A stretch of 64,000 nucleotides of DNA from Bacillus sp. SB49. Lineage in GTDB: Bacteria > Bacillota > Bacilli > Bacillales > Halobacillaceae. The notes under the pieces were generated by a model that worked only from the letters and a program-made list of their open reading frames with translations, was not told the origin of the DNA and searched no databases. The first letter of the stretch is position 1; every line of letters begins with the position of its first letter. Position numbers and translations under genes: made by a program. The stretch is taken from the NCBI RefSeq assembly GCF_000469135.2, contig NZ_CP048117.1, forward strand, positions 2,021,501 through 2,085,500, read 5' to 3'. Shown here piece after piece: positions 51,533 to 59,349 of the stretch.

Positions 51533-52669
51533 TTATAAAGCAGAGATGCGCTCTGCCACTTTTCTTGCACCTGCAATATTCCTTGCAGCTGGACCAATTT
51601 CAAGCTCAGCTAACGGACCTGTGACAAAAAGGCCCGATGCCCACGCCAGATTTTTATCGGGTATTGGAAACCCACACGGGGCACAAGGCAGGTCGGCTTG
51701 GCATATGGTCTCTTTTAACCAGAGAGGAAGCTTCTGCTCTGATCCAGTAGCAAAAATGCATTCGTTCACTTCGATCGTACAACAGTCCAAGGACAGCTGG
51801 ATTTCCATCCCTTTATCCTCTACTTTCTCTATTTCACCTGTGTGAACAGTCAGCATCTTCTTTTTTTCCAACCTGTTAGCCTTTATGTGAAGATCCCTTG
51901 TTATCGACCCTTTATTACGGGCATGACGGATCATATCTCTTCGCTTTATATAGCAGGTGCTTTCATTAAATTTATTTAAATATTTTGGACCTAACCATCC
52001 GGGATCACTGTCAAAGTCCTTGATTCTGAACGGGTGACGTTTGATAAGATGGACCGGCTTCTCTGAAGTCTCAGCAAGCGATGCCGCCAAATGAACGGCT
52101 GACATTCCACCACCAATCACCGCCACTTCCCCTTCCTTTTGAAACGTATCGTGGGAAAAGACGTGGACAGGCTTTCTTTTCAACCCCTCCGCCCAGGCAG
52201 GTATAGATGGATACTCCGTCGCACCAACAGCAAGAACGACATTTTCAGCTATCATCTCTTCCCCGTCGTCAAGCTGGATCTTCCAAACATCGTTCAGCTT
52301 CCAGAGACCTCTTACTTTCCCTTTTTCCCAACACGACTTAAGATCAACAGCATGAAACATATCTTCACAGTGATTATTAAACATTTCAAGCATCGGGCGG
52401 TCATATCGACCGACAAACCCTTTCGTATATTCCTTCTGCTTCTTGTATTTTCTCAAGCTGTAAGGGTCGGGATGAAGATGATGAACGGAAGAGGACCGAA
52501 GATATTTCATCCCCACTTTAGAAGTTAATGTTTTCCATTTTTCCATTGGATGATCATGCGGGTCGATAATTACTACATCTTCCTTTCGCGTTTTCTCCTG
52601 AAGTAAAAGCCTTGTGGCAACGCTGCAACCGTGTACCCCTCCCCCAATAATCACCCACTCAAACATCAT
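51533..52669 (-). CDS. FAD/NAD(P)-binding oxidoreductase in a Zur-type operon
   Basis: A 378-residue flavoprotein with two dinucleotide-binding motifs, VIIGGGVHGCS near residue 5 and VAVIGGGMSAVH near residue 193. This layout is that of single-component flavin monooxygenases of the SidA/IucD or PF13454 type. A short segment (CQADLPCAPCGFP) holds three cysteines. It lies between the rpsN paralogue and zagA, so it is probably made under zinc starvation. The ATG at 52669 follows AGAGG; GTG 52675 is too near. The reaction is unknown. Confidence 0.8.
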   Translation of the reverse strand: MMFEWVIIGGGVHGCSVATRLLLQEKTRKEDVVIIDPHDHPMEKWKTLTSKVGMKYLRSSSVHHLHPDPYSLRKYKKQKEYTKGFVGRYDRPMLEMFNNHCEDMFHAVDLKSCWEKGKVRGLWKLNDVWKIQLDDGEEMIAENVVLAVGATEYPSIPAWAEGLKRKPVHVFSHDTFQKEGEVAVIGGGMSAVHLAASLAETSEKPVHLIKRHPFRIKDFDSDPGWLGPKYLNKFNESTCYIKRRDMIRHARNKGSITRDLHIKANRLEKKKMLTVHTGEIEKVEDKGMEIQLSLDCCTIEVNECIFATGSEQKLPLWLKETICQADLPCAPCGFPIPDKNLAWASGLFVTGPLAELEIGPAARNIAGARKVAERISAL

Positions 52670-52697
52670 TTTCACCTCTTATTCCTCTGTTTTGAGA

Positions 52698-52967
52698 TTA
52701 CCAGCTTGATTTCTTCACGCCGGGAATCTGGCCTTTATGGGCATAATCTCTAAACGTGATACGTGACATTTTGAATTTTCGCATATATCCGCGGGGCCTT
52801 CCTGTGACTGCACACCTTCCAGTCAACCTTGTAGGAGAAGAATCCCTCGGCAGTTTACGAAGGGCCTCATAGTCACCCCTTTCCTTTAGTTCTCTTCTCA
52901 AGCTCGCATACTTCGCGACTAATTCCTGACGTTTTCTTTCCTTGGCAATCTTCGATTTTTTAGCCAT
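52698..52967 (-). CDS. rpsN: 30S ribosomal protein S14, zinc-independent paralogue
   Basis: An 89-residue S14 of the long, zinc-free form. The zinc-ribbon CxxC pairs of the 61-residue form are absent; the conserved end is [21 protein letters not shown] (shown by its parts RITFRDYAH and PGVKKSSW). In B. subtilis the equivalent gene (rpsNB, yhzA) is Zur-repressed and replaces the zinc-binding form under zinc shortage. It heads the operon with the FAD enzyme and zagA. Confidence 0.95.
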   Translation of the reverse strand: MAKKSKIAKERKRQELVAKYASLRRELKERGDYEALRKLPRDSSPTRLTGRCAVTGRPRGYMRKFKMSRITFRDYAHKGQIPGVKKSSW

Positions 52968-52982
52968 CCTGTATCTCTCCCT

Positions 52983-53003
52983 AAAAAGTAATTATTACGA
53001 TTT
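52983..53003. promoter_or_regulatory. Zur-like box 1
   Basis: The 21 bases centred on 52993 match the Bacillus Zur consensus AAATCGTAATNATTACGATTT at 18 or 19 positions; the right half ATTACGATTT is perfect. It ends 16 bases before the rpsN start codon. Confidence 0.85.
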
Positions 53004-53013
53004 AAAAAACGTT

Positions 53014-53041
53014 AAAAAAAACACCCTCGAGGATGTTTTTT
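53014..53041 (-). terminator. Intrinsic-terminator hairpin between the two Zur-like boxes
   Basis: On the minus strand AAAAAACA, CCTCGAGG and TGTTTTTT form a stem (one mismatch) followed by a run of eight T. It either ends the acetyltransferase transcript from upstream or, if the promoter at 53061-53089 is real, acts as an attenuator in the leader of the rpsN-FAD-zagA operon. Confidence 0.8.
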
Positions 53042-53058
53042 AGTAACGATTACGATTT
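53038..53058. promoter_or_regulatory. Zur-like box 2
   Basis: Centred on 53048, the right half ATTACGATTT is identical to the Zur consensus and the left half keeps GTAA; about 16 of 21 positions match. It covers the expected transcription start of the promoter at 53061-53089. Confidence 0.65.
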
Positions 53059-53060
53059 AC

Positions 53061-53089
53061 ATGATATCGTATCGTTCCAATCTTGTAAA
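53061..53089 (-). promoter_or_regulatory. Possible sigma-A promoter of the Zur-type operon
   Basis: On the minus strand TTTACA (53084-53089) and TATCAT (53061-53066) are 17 bases apart. A transcript would start near 53054, inside Zur-like box 2. The terminator hairpin would then be in its leader. Confidence 0.5.
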
Positions 53090-53128
53090 GTTTCTTTCCT
53101 CTCATGAAGAATACCGTCCTTTCCAACA

Positions 53129-53677
53129 CTACGAAGACAGATCGTATTCCTCACTTAATAGCGAGTGAATGAAAGCGTCGTGACTTTGATCTTCACGGAC
53201 TAAATAGTTCCGCAGCGTCCCTTCTTTCTTAAATCCGAACTTCTCCAACATACGGTTGGAAGGAATATTATCAGGAAAAGTGACAGCCCCGAGCCTACGT
53301 ATCTTCAGCTCAAGAAAGGAAAAACGGATAATCTCTTTTACTGCTTCAGATCCCAATCCGAGACGCCAAAAGTCAGGATGAATCTCATAACCGATCTCCG
53401 CCCTCATGGCTCTTGGATTCCAATTGTTGAGACCAACTGTACCTATAAATCTTGACTCGTTCTTCACTGTAAGGCCCCAGCGGATTCCCCGCTTTTCCTT
53501 CCAAGTGGATTGGAAAGACCGGATGATTTCTCTCGCCTGCTCCGGAGTTTTCAATGCATCCATCCCATAATATTTGGTCACTTCTTCTCTGGACATGATG
53601 TCTAAATATGCAGCAGAATGCTTTCTTGATACATTAGTAAGTGACAATCTTTCTGTCTCCAAAATGGGAAATTCCAT
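53129..53677 (-). CDS. GNAT acetyltransferase, RimJ/RimL type
   Basis: A 182-residue acetyltransferase of the RimJ/RimL group. The opening LETERLSLTNVS, the loop WRLGLGSEAVKE and the ending SNRMLEKFGFKKEGTLRNYL are typical. I choose the ATG at 53677, six bases after AGGAGGG; the frame open to 53875 has no site. Substrate unknown. Confidence 0.87.
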   Translation of the reverse strand: MEFPILETERLSLTNVSRKHSAAYLDIMSREEVTKYYGMDALKTPEQAREIIRSFQSTWKEKRGIRWGLTVKNESRFIGTVGLNNWNPRAMRAEIGYEIHPDFWRLGLGSEAVKEIIRFSFLELKIRRLGAVTFPDNIPSNRMLEKFGFKKEGTLRNYLVREDQSHDAFIHSLLSEEYDLSS

Positions 53678-53748
53678 CTCCATCCCTCCTGATAAAATCA
53701 ACCATACCACACCCTTAGAGAAAAGAATAAAGAAATTTCGAAAAAATG

Positions 53749-53777
53749 TTGACGAGGAGTGAAGCGTTAGGTAATAT
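53749..53777 (+). promoter_or_regulatory. Sigma-A promoter of the Spo0M-like gene
   Basis: TTGACG (53749-53754) and TAATAT (53772-53777) are 17 bases apart. Transcription would start near 53784, leaving a leader of about 170 bases before the ATG at 53956. This rules out the in-frame ATG at 53746 as the start. I see no gene in the leader. Confidence 0.7.
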
Positions 53778-53955
53778 ATGGCTACAGTCTTTAGAAAAAG
53801 AAAGATCATTGATTTTTGTGCAGCGAGGCGAAGGCTCAGTGGGAGCTGTTCGTGATGGATCTGCCTCTTTTTCACAGGAATGGCGATGGACCTTTATTTC
53901 TCCGTCGGGAATTATAATTTTGAGCAGCTATCACTTTTGTTCGGAGGTCTTACCT

Positions 53956-54351
53956 ATGATTGCGAAACTACTGAACCTGGTTGGAGTTGGATCCCCAAAT
54001 GTTGATCTTGTGTTATCGAAAACGAATTTTCACCCTGGGGATACGGTAACCGGTGCATTCCATTTCCGGGGAGGAATTAGTACACAAACTGTGAAACGGC
54101 TTGAATGTGATCTGATGAAGAAAGAACCCGGGGAAAACCCCGTATGGATCCAAGCCGTCACAACCATTTTAATGGCCCGCACGATGGAATCAGGGACCCG
54201 TGAAGAGTATCCATTCAGCTTTGAGATACCAGATAACATCGACTGCTCCAATCCGGCTCTGACATATGAACTAAAAACACGTCTTGTTTTTACGAACGAT
54301 AAGAAAACATCCGATACGGATATGATTCATATCATTCCGAGACACGAATAA
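53956..54351 (+). CDS. Spo0M-family arrestin-like protein, short form
   Basis: A 131-residue protein with the arrestin-like N-terminal half of Spo0M (NVDLVLSKTNFHPGDTVTG...). Full Spo0M proteins are about 258 residues, so this has only one of the two beta-sandwich halves. Spo0M affects entry into sporulation and cell division in B. subtilis. GGAGGT lies seven bases before the ATG. No frameshift or leftover C-terminal half is seen downstream, because a terminator follows at once. Confidence 0.8.
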   Translation: MIAKLLNLVGVGSPNVDLVLSKTNFHPGDTVTGAFHFRGGISTQTVKRLECDLMKKEPGENPVWIQAVTTILMARTMESGTREEYPFSFEIPDNIDCSNPALTYELKTRLVFTNDKKTSDTDMIHIIPRHE

Positions 54352-54384
54352 AAAAACGCCGTCCCTTTGAGGGCCGGCGTTTTC
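54350..54384. terminator. Bidirectional terminator
   Basis: AAAACGCCG and CGGCGTTTT, with inner CCC/GGG, form a GC-rich stem with A and T tracts on both sides. It ends the Spo0M-like gene and probably the convergent SEDS gene (stop at 54387). Confidence 0.88.
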
Positions 54385-54386
54385 CG

Positions 54387-55526
54387 TTATGCGGCTATTT
54401 TGTCTTCCTGGTTTTTCTTTACTTTCGATACAGCGTGAATATTGATCAGGATACCCACAGAAAACATCATCATCAATAATGACGTTCCACCGTAACTCAC
54501 AAAAGGAAGTGGAACTCCAGTGAGCGGAATCATTCCCGTCAACCCTCCGAGGTTTACAGCTGTTTGTATTCCTATCAGACCCGATATCCCTATTGCCAAT
54601 AAACGCCCGAACATATCATGGCTCTTCATACTAATGAAAAGTCCCCTGAGTACAATCAAGGCAATCAATCCGAGTACCACAGTTACTCCAATAATGCCAA
54701 GTTCTTCTGCCACAACAGCCATGATGAAATCCGTGTGTGCTTCCGGCAGATAACCGAGCTTCTGGACACCTGCTCCGAGACCCGTACCAATCAAACCGCC
54801 ATTATGTATTGCAAGGTAGGAATTGATCAGTTGATAGCCGGAATCATCAGCGTTTTGAAAGGGCTGATAGGCTCCCTCAAAGCGCGACATCTGCTCTTCA
54901 CTAAGTCCGAACATATACAAACAGACGGCTGTTACACTAGCAAGTGTCAACAGGAATATAAGGTGGGACCGCTTCAGGCCGCTTGACATAATAACTAGTC
55001 CGGATACAGCAAGCGCAATAACGGCTGTCCCTAAGTCAGGCTGTTTAAATATCATACCGATGATGAGCATGGTCATGATGATAGGCGGCAGCAATCCGCG
55101 TGCAAAATCTTCAATGTAATCTTTTTTCTTCGTGTAAATAGCTGCAAGGTAGATAATCAATGTCATCTTGGCCAGCTCCGCAGGCTGAAAGCGCCCCAAA
55201 AACGGGATCGGCAGCCAGGATTGGGCGTTATTGGAAGTATGCCCGATGGCAAATACAAGCAGCAGAAGCACGATGGTCAATAAAAGCAGTAGTTTGAACA
55301 ACTTCCTGTAATTCCTGTAAGGAAGGACAATTCCGAGGAACAAAGCGAACAAGCCTATTATCCACGAAACCACCTGCCTTTTAAAGAAAAAATCAGGGGT
55401 TACATCGTACACCATCACACTACTGACCATACTCGCGCTGTACACCATCACTGTACCGAAAGCGGAAAGGGCCAGAACTGCGAATAGGATGGAAAAATCC
55501 ATGTTTTTTAAAATCTTCAGAATCAT
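54387..55526 (-). CDS. FtsW/RodA/SpoVE-family SEDS glycosyltransferase
   Basis: A 379-residue protein with ten membrane spans. SEDS motifs are present: GRFQPAELAKMTLI, FKQPDLGTA, SYLAIHNGGLIGTGLG, HTDFIMAVVAEELG and TGVPLPFVSYGGTS. Such proteins polymerise lipid II together with a class B PBP. Which paralogue this is (FtsW, RodA or SpoVE) cannot be told from sequence and context; no PBP gene adjoins. The ATG at 55526 follows GAGGGTTACCA; the longer frame to 55601 is unsupported. Confidence 0.9.
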   Translation of the reverse strand: MILKILKNMDFSILFAVLALSAFGTVMVYSASMVSSVMVYDVTPDFFFKRQVVSWIIGLFALFLGIVLPYRNYRKLFKLLLLLTIVLLLLVFAIGHTSNNAQSWLPIPFLGRFQPAELAKMTLIIYLAAIYTKKKDYIEDFARGLLPPIIMTMLIIGMIFKQPDLGTAVIALAVSGLVIMSSGLKRSHLIFLLTLASVTAVCLYMFGLSEEQMSRFEGAYQPFQNADDSGYQLINSYLAIHNGGLIGTGLGAGVQKLGYLPEAHTDFIMAVVAEELGIIGVTVVLGLIALIVLRGLFISMKSHDMFGRLLAIGISGLIGIQTAVNLGGLTGMIPLTGVPLPFVSYGGTSLLMMMFSVGILINIHAVSKVKKNQEDKIAA

Positions 55527-55653
55527 TGGTAACCCTCTTTCATCTGTTCCTTCCCTTAAATTATAAGGCTTATCTTCCCGTAAAAAAAGCATTCCTTTCA
55601 AATAACTTCGAAAGTAATTATAATGTCATATAGATAGGCAGGTGTTTTGTAAG

Positions 55654-56031
55654 ATGGTATACCTTTATGTCGGTATGGGTGGTTTTATCGGGGCTGTCCT
55701 GCGTTACCTCGTCGGGTTGTTTTTGATGGGGCCGGTTACAGGTTTCCCGTACGCCACGCTTTTTGCCAATTTGACCGGCAGCTTCCTGCTGCCCGTCCTG
55801 ACGATAGGCTTTTTAGAGAAGCATGATATTTCAAGAGAATGGAAGAGCGCAATTGGTACAGGATTAGTCGGATCTTATACGACTTTCTCGACTTTGACGA
55901 CAGATGCACTGGCTCTTTACGGAACAGGCGCGTCTATTCTTTCCATTACTTATATTATCATCAGCCTTGCCGGGGGGCTTCTATTATCTAAATTCGGTTT
56001 CGAACTCGGAAGAAGGAGGGTCGCATCTTGA
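55654..56031 (+). CDS. crcB1: Fluoride channel subunit FluC/CrcB 1
   Basis: A 125-residue four-span protein with the Fluc motifs GGFIGAVLRY, NLTGSFLLPV (Asn-Leu-Thr-Gly-Ser in place of the usual N-x-x-G-S/T/C) and GSYTTFSTL (central TTFST). It exports fluoride. It overlaps the second crcB by four bases. In Bacilli two such genes often make a heterodimeric channel of antiparallel subunits. No fluoride riboswitch is seen upstream. Confidence 0.92.
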   Translation: MVYLYVGMGGFIGAVLRYLVGLFLMGPVTGFPYATLFANLTGSFLLPVLTIGFLEKHDISREWKSAIGTGLVGSYTTFSTLTTDALALYGTGASILSITYIIISLAGGLLLSKFGFELGRRRVAS

Positions 56032-56399
56032 TTTTCTTAAAAATTTTCTTAGTGGGTGCGGGAGGTTTCCTCGGTGCCATCCTTCGGTATGAGGCAAGCG
56101 AGCGTATGAAAGGGTGGATGAATGGGGACTTCCCATGGGGAACGTACACAGTGAACCTCCTGGGTTCCTTCCTGTTGGGATTCTTAATAGGCAGGGATAC
56201 GCCCCCGTTGGTATTGTTATTCGCCGGAACAGGATTGATGGGCGCCTTTACAACCTTTTCCACCTTTAAGTTTGAGGCTGTTAAATTACTTGCGCAGGAG
56301 AAGCGGATAACATTCTACGTGTATCTTACCTTCAGCTACGCAGGCGGCTTGCTCTTTGCGTTTACAGGACTAAAACTCGGGCAATGGTTCGTATACTGA
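56028..56399 (+). CDS. crcB2: Fluoride channel subunit FluC/CrcB 2
   Basis: A 123-residue Fluc subunit with GGFLGAILRYEAS, NLLGSFLLGFL and GAFTTFSTFKFE. It is adjacent to and coupled with crcB1; the different charge near the N-terminal helices fits opposite membrane topologies. The stop lies within the left arm of a terminator. Confidence 0.93.
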   Translation: MIFLKIFLVGAGGFLGAILRYEASERMKGWMNGDFPWGTYTVNLLGSFLLGFLIGRDTPPLVLLFAGTGLMGAFTTFSTFKFEAVKLLAQEKRITFYVYLTFSYAGGLLFAFTGLKLGQWFVY

Positions 56400-56418
56400 A
56401 CCTTGTGCCCGAGTTTTT
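56372..56418. terminator. Terminator shared by crcB2 and the GDSL gene
   Basis: AAAACTCGGGCA (56372-56383) pairs with TGCCCGAGTTTT (56406-56417), with an inner GGTTC/GAACC stem. It overlaps both convergent stop codons. Confidence 0.9.
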
Positions 56419-57124
56419 ATTCATCAAAATCATATGCCTGGATAATCCGTTTCGTCAATCGTTCGTACCCTTTTTCATTCAGATGAAGTTCGTCACTGAA
56501 AATACGTGTCGTTTTTTCTTCAAAAAGATCATTGGTTTCTACAAACGTGATACCTGTATAAGAATCGATCAGACCCTTGCTCGTGCTATTCCATTCCTTA
56601 ATAATTTCATCTATTTTTCCATTATCCGGGTAAGGGTTATAAAGACCGAGAAAGAGGATGGGAGCATCTCCGTTCGAACCCCTCACCGTTTTCAAGATTG
56701 ATTTTAAATTCTTTACATAATCCTTTTTACCCGCAGCGATTGCCTCCTTATTGATTTCTGACAAGTCTCCCCCGTTACTTTCAATCAAGTCATTGGTTCC
56801 AATGAATAACAGGATATAGTCTGCCTTCTGCAATGACTTCAGAACTTCCGGATCATTCATCTGGGTTAGCATCCCGTCCGTCTGCTGATCAGGAATTCCG
56901 TAATTATCTACTTTCACATCTTCTCCATTCGTTTCAAACCACTGTTTAAGGTTTTCCACGTACCCTTGTCCGCTGTCATCTCCAATTCCATAGGTCAATG
57001 AATCTCCCAATGCGACAATTCGCTCCTCTTTTGGACCGAACCAATCATTTCCCGCACCTATCAGAATAATAGGGACGAAGACGACTAATACAGCAAGGAT
57101 GGCCTTAGTTGTTGTTTTTTTCAT
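56417..57124 (-). CDS. SGNH/GDSL-type esterase (YpmR-like)
   Basis: A 235-residue hydrolase with an N-terminal membrane anchor or uncleaved signal (residues 7-25). The SGNH blocks are ALGDSLTYG (S42), the Gly block near NYGIPDQQTD, FIGTNDL, and DELHLNEKGY (catalytic D and H). It resembles B. subtilis YpmR, a lipase/acylhydrolase-like protein of unknown substrate acting outside the membrane. Confidence 0.88.
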   Translation of the reverse strand: MKKTTTKAILAVLVVFVPIILIGAGNDWFGPKEERIVALGDSLTYGIGDDSGQGYVENLKQWFETNGEDVKVDNYGIPDQQTDGMLTQMNDPEVLKSLQKADYILLFIGTNDLIESNGGDLSEINKEAIAAGKKDYVKNLKSILKTVRGSNGDAPILFLGLYNPYPDNGKIDEIIKEWNSTSKGLIDSYTGITFVETNDLFEEKTTRIFSDELHLNEKGYERLTKRIIQAYDFDE

Positions 57125-57255
57125 GACTGCACCTCCGAATCCATGACACGTAGTTTCCCCAGTTACAAAGGAATAAAACTTTTACTGCGACGTTTAGTCA
57201 ATGATTTTTCAGCATAAACTAAGATCAAATCCGATAAAGGAAGGCGGCAGGAAGA

Positions 57256-57681
57256 ATGAAAGTCGTTTTCATTTGCCTATTGACAGGATTTCTACTTTTA
57301 AGTGGATGGATGTCCAGCCCGGAAACAGCAAAAAAGGAAGATAGGGTCCTGAAACAGTCCCTTTCTTCCTCTCCCCAACACGTGGAACAAATCCATATAG
57401 GAGTCATTTATCCAAATAATAAGGTCGTGCGCATTCGATTCCATTCCGGCAATCAGCAGTCTGCAGCCTATAGAGACGACCGGAACCTGATCAACTGGAA
57501 AGGGGAAGAGGCATGGAGGGAACTCGATGGCGTTCTTGAAAGCCTTATCTTATCTAAAGAATTGGACGAATCCTTCTATAAAAATGCTGTGCTTGAGATG
57601 TTTGCGATTTCCACAGATTATAAGGAATTCTCCATGGAAGTGACCTTCGAAGATGGAACAAAACTCAAAGTGGAAGAATAA
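57256..57681 (+). CDS. YusW-like secreted protein
   Basis: A 141-residue protein with a signal peptide (residues 1-20; no lipobox Cys) and a domain of about 100 residues that reads like the YusW family (YKEFSMEVTFEDGTKLKVE at the end). Function unknown. A GGCAGGAAG site precedes the ATG. Confidence 0.65.
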   Translation: MKVVFICLLTGFLLLSGWMSSPETAKKEDRVLKQSLSSSPQHVEQIHIGVIYPNNKVVRIRFHSGNQQSAAYRDDRNLINWKGEEAWRELDGVLESLILSKELDESFYKNAVLEMFAISTDYKEFSMEVTFEDGTKLKVEE

Positions 57682-57690
57682 ATAAACTAT

Positions 57691-57734
57691 AAAAACCAGA
57701 GAAACTCAGCTCAAAGGCGGTTTCCCTGGTTTTT
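57691..57734. terminator. Bidirectional terminator
   Basis: AAAAACCAGAGAAAC (57691-57705) pairs with GTTTCCCTGGTTTTT (57720-57734) with one mismatch. It overlaps the last codons of the minus-strand gene at 57711. Confidence 0.88.
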
Positions 57735-58019
57735 GAATTGTCGCGCATGCATCTTGGCAAAGGCGATGATACGGCGGTAAACATCCGGATGAATCTCTTT
57801 CTTTAAAGGGATATAAAGTTTAGCACTATCCTCGTCAATGATTTTGATCCGCTCTCCTCCCCTTACATAAAGAGTCACATAGAGGAACGGGTCCCTCATT
57901 TCAATCTGTCTGAGGTAATTTTTTGGAAACTGCGCGGTGATCAACAATCGATCTTCTACCTGCTTCAAAGAAAGCTGGCTGTGAAACGTTAGATTATTTA
58001 TTTCTTCCAAGTACAACAA
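57711..58019 (-). CDS. Hypothetical protein, 102 residues (TTG start)
   Basis: A 102-residue, basic, soluble protein (LYLEEINNLTFHSQ...) without a recognised motif. The only reasonable start is TTG (58019 or the next codon at 58016), supported by GGAGGTGG a few bases upstream. Its end lies inside the terminator of the convergent gene. Confidence 0.6.
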   Translation of the reverse strand: MLYLEEINNLTFHSQLSLKQVEDRLLITAQFPKNYLRQIEMRDPFLYVTLYVRGGERIKIIDEDSAKLYIPLKKEIHPDVYRRIIAFAKMHARQFKNQGNRL

Positions 58020-58140
58020 ACCACCTCCGCATTTTTACAGAATTTTATTAGGCCTATAATAACATTCCACATCCTCTACTTGAAATCCTACCCTTCCATC
58101 TACAGTGACTGTAAAGTTAGTGTGAAGGTTTTCTTAAAAC

Positions 58141-58171
58141 AGGAAAGGGCGGTCTCTGCCGCCCTATTCCT
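58141..58171 (-). terminator. Terminator of the lysine-degradation operon
   Basis: AGGGCGG (58146-58152) and CCGCCCT (58159-58165), extended by AGGAA/TTCCT, form a stem with a six-base loop. On the minus strand CCTGTTTTAAG follows. It is three bases after the lysine dehydrogenase stop. Confidence 0.8.
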
Positions 58172-58173
58172 TC

Positions 58174-59322
58174 TTACTTTAGGTCCTCATTAATCATGAC
58201 TCCGCGCTTCGCCATTTCCTCGATATACAACGCACCTGGAACGATGGACTCCGGCGGACATACACCTCGCTTGGATATGGCACCGCTTCCGATCATTTGT
58301 GCGACAACAGATATCGTATTAGCAGTCGCACGGGCCATTGCTGTCACCTTTGTTTCCGGGTCTTTATACGTCACCATCTCGTACTCGTATGTCTTCTCGA
58401 CGCCTGCCCTGTTTCCACCAACGCTCACGCGCAGGAGCACAGCATCCTCTTTATCTTTCAAGTCGACTATTGGGTCAATGGACTTTAGTAAGACCTCTCT
58501 CGTCTTTATCAGTGTTCCGCCTATTTCGACTGTATTGTCGGCTCCGGTTAAGTTCAAATCTACGAGCAGCTTCATTTTTTCAGCATGGCCCGGGTAGCGG
58601 ATCGTTTTGTACTCGAGCGTCTCTATATTCGGGTAGGATTTCAACAGCGTCGAAGTCCCGCCCGACGTATGGAAAGCTTCCAGCGGCCCGAACTTTGCGA
58701 AATAGATTTTTTCCACTTCTGTAAGGGATTCCACCTCCGTAAGTTTTCCACCACGAATGATTGTAGAAGGATCCGAATAATGATCGAGCAGACCTTCCAT
58801 GGAGAAGACATGATTATATTCAAGCGGGGGTTCTGGACGAACCGGTATCCCTCCTACGAACAGCCGGATCGAAGACAGGTGATTGAGCTTTCCAGCACCG
58901 AATCCGGAGAGAATATTTATCATCCCCGGAGCTACACCTAGATCCGGTATAATAGTCACACCCTCCTCTTTAGCCCGTTCATCAAGTTCGAGCACTTTAT
59001 CGGTTATGTGCCCGATATGCCCTCCAAGGTCCACCGAATGAACACCAACATCGATTGCTGTCCTCGCTACTATTTCATTAAAAGAATAGAACAAAGCATT
59101 GATGACGACGTCATAGTCCTTGAGAAAGGCCGCTAGCTCGTTCGTATTCCCGGCATCGACGACATGAGCACTGATTTTACCGCTGCTCAGCGATTTACAG
59201 ACCGCTTCTGCTCTTTTAAGGTCGATATCTGCAAGCCCGACCTTCTTCACGCCGGGACTGTGCACTAAATCACGCGCTGCTTCTTTTCCCATTAAACCAG
59301 ACCCTAGAACAGCTACTCTCAT
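58174..59322 (-). CDS. lysDH: L-lysine 6-dehydrogenase-like protein (saccharopine dehydrogenase family)
   Basis: A 382-residue NAD-binding enzyme. It has a Rossmann motif [12 protein letters not shown] at the start, [21 protein letters not shown] and [11 protein letters not shown]. These match my memory of the Geobacillus stearothermophilus lysine 6-dehydrogenase over most of its length, and not ordinary saccharopine reductases. The enzyme deaminates the epsilon-amino group of lysine to give allysine. Last gene of a four-gene operon; the aldehyde dehydrogenase upstream would act next. Confidence 0.85.
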   Translation of the reverse strand: MRVAVLGSGLMGKEAARDLVHSPGVKKVGLADIDLKRAEAVCKSLSSGKISAHVVDAGNTNELAAFLKDYDVVINALFYSFNEIVARTAIDVGVHSVDLGGHIGHITDKVLELDERAKEEGVTIIPDLGVAPGMINILSGFGAGKLNHLSSIRLFVGGIPVRPEPPLEYNHVFSMEGLLDHYSDPSTIIRGGKLTEVESLTEVEKIYFAKFGPLEAFHTSGGTSTLLKSYPNIETLEYKTIRYPGHAEKMKLLVDLNLTGADNTVEIGGTLIKTREVLLKSIDPIVDLKDKEDAVLLRVSVGGNRAGVEKTYEYEMVTYKDPETKVTAMARATANTISVVAQMIGSGAISKRGVCPPESIVPGALYIEEMAKRGVMINEDLK

Positions 59323-59349
59323 TGTCCCATCCCCTTTTATATATTGATC

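Noticed and set aside
53746-53955. N-terminal extension of the Spo0M-like protein from an in-frame ATG at 53746
   Set aside because: A TTGACG-17-TAATAT promoter overlaps this start, and a good GGAGGT site precedes the ATG at 53956, where the known family begins.
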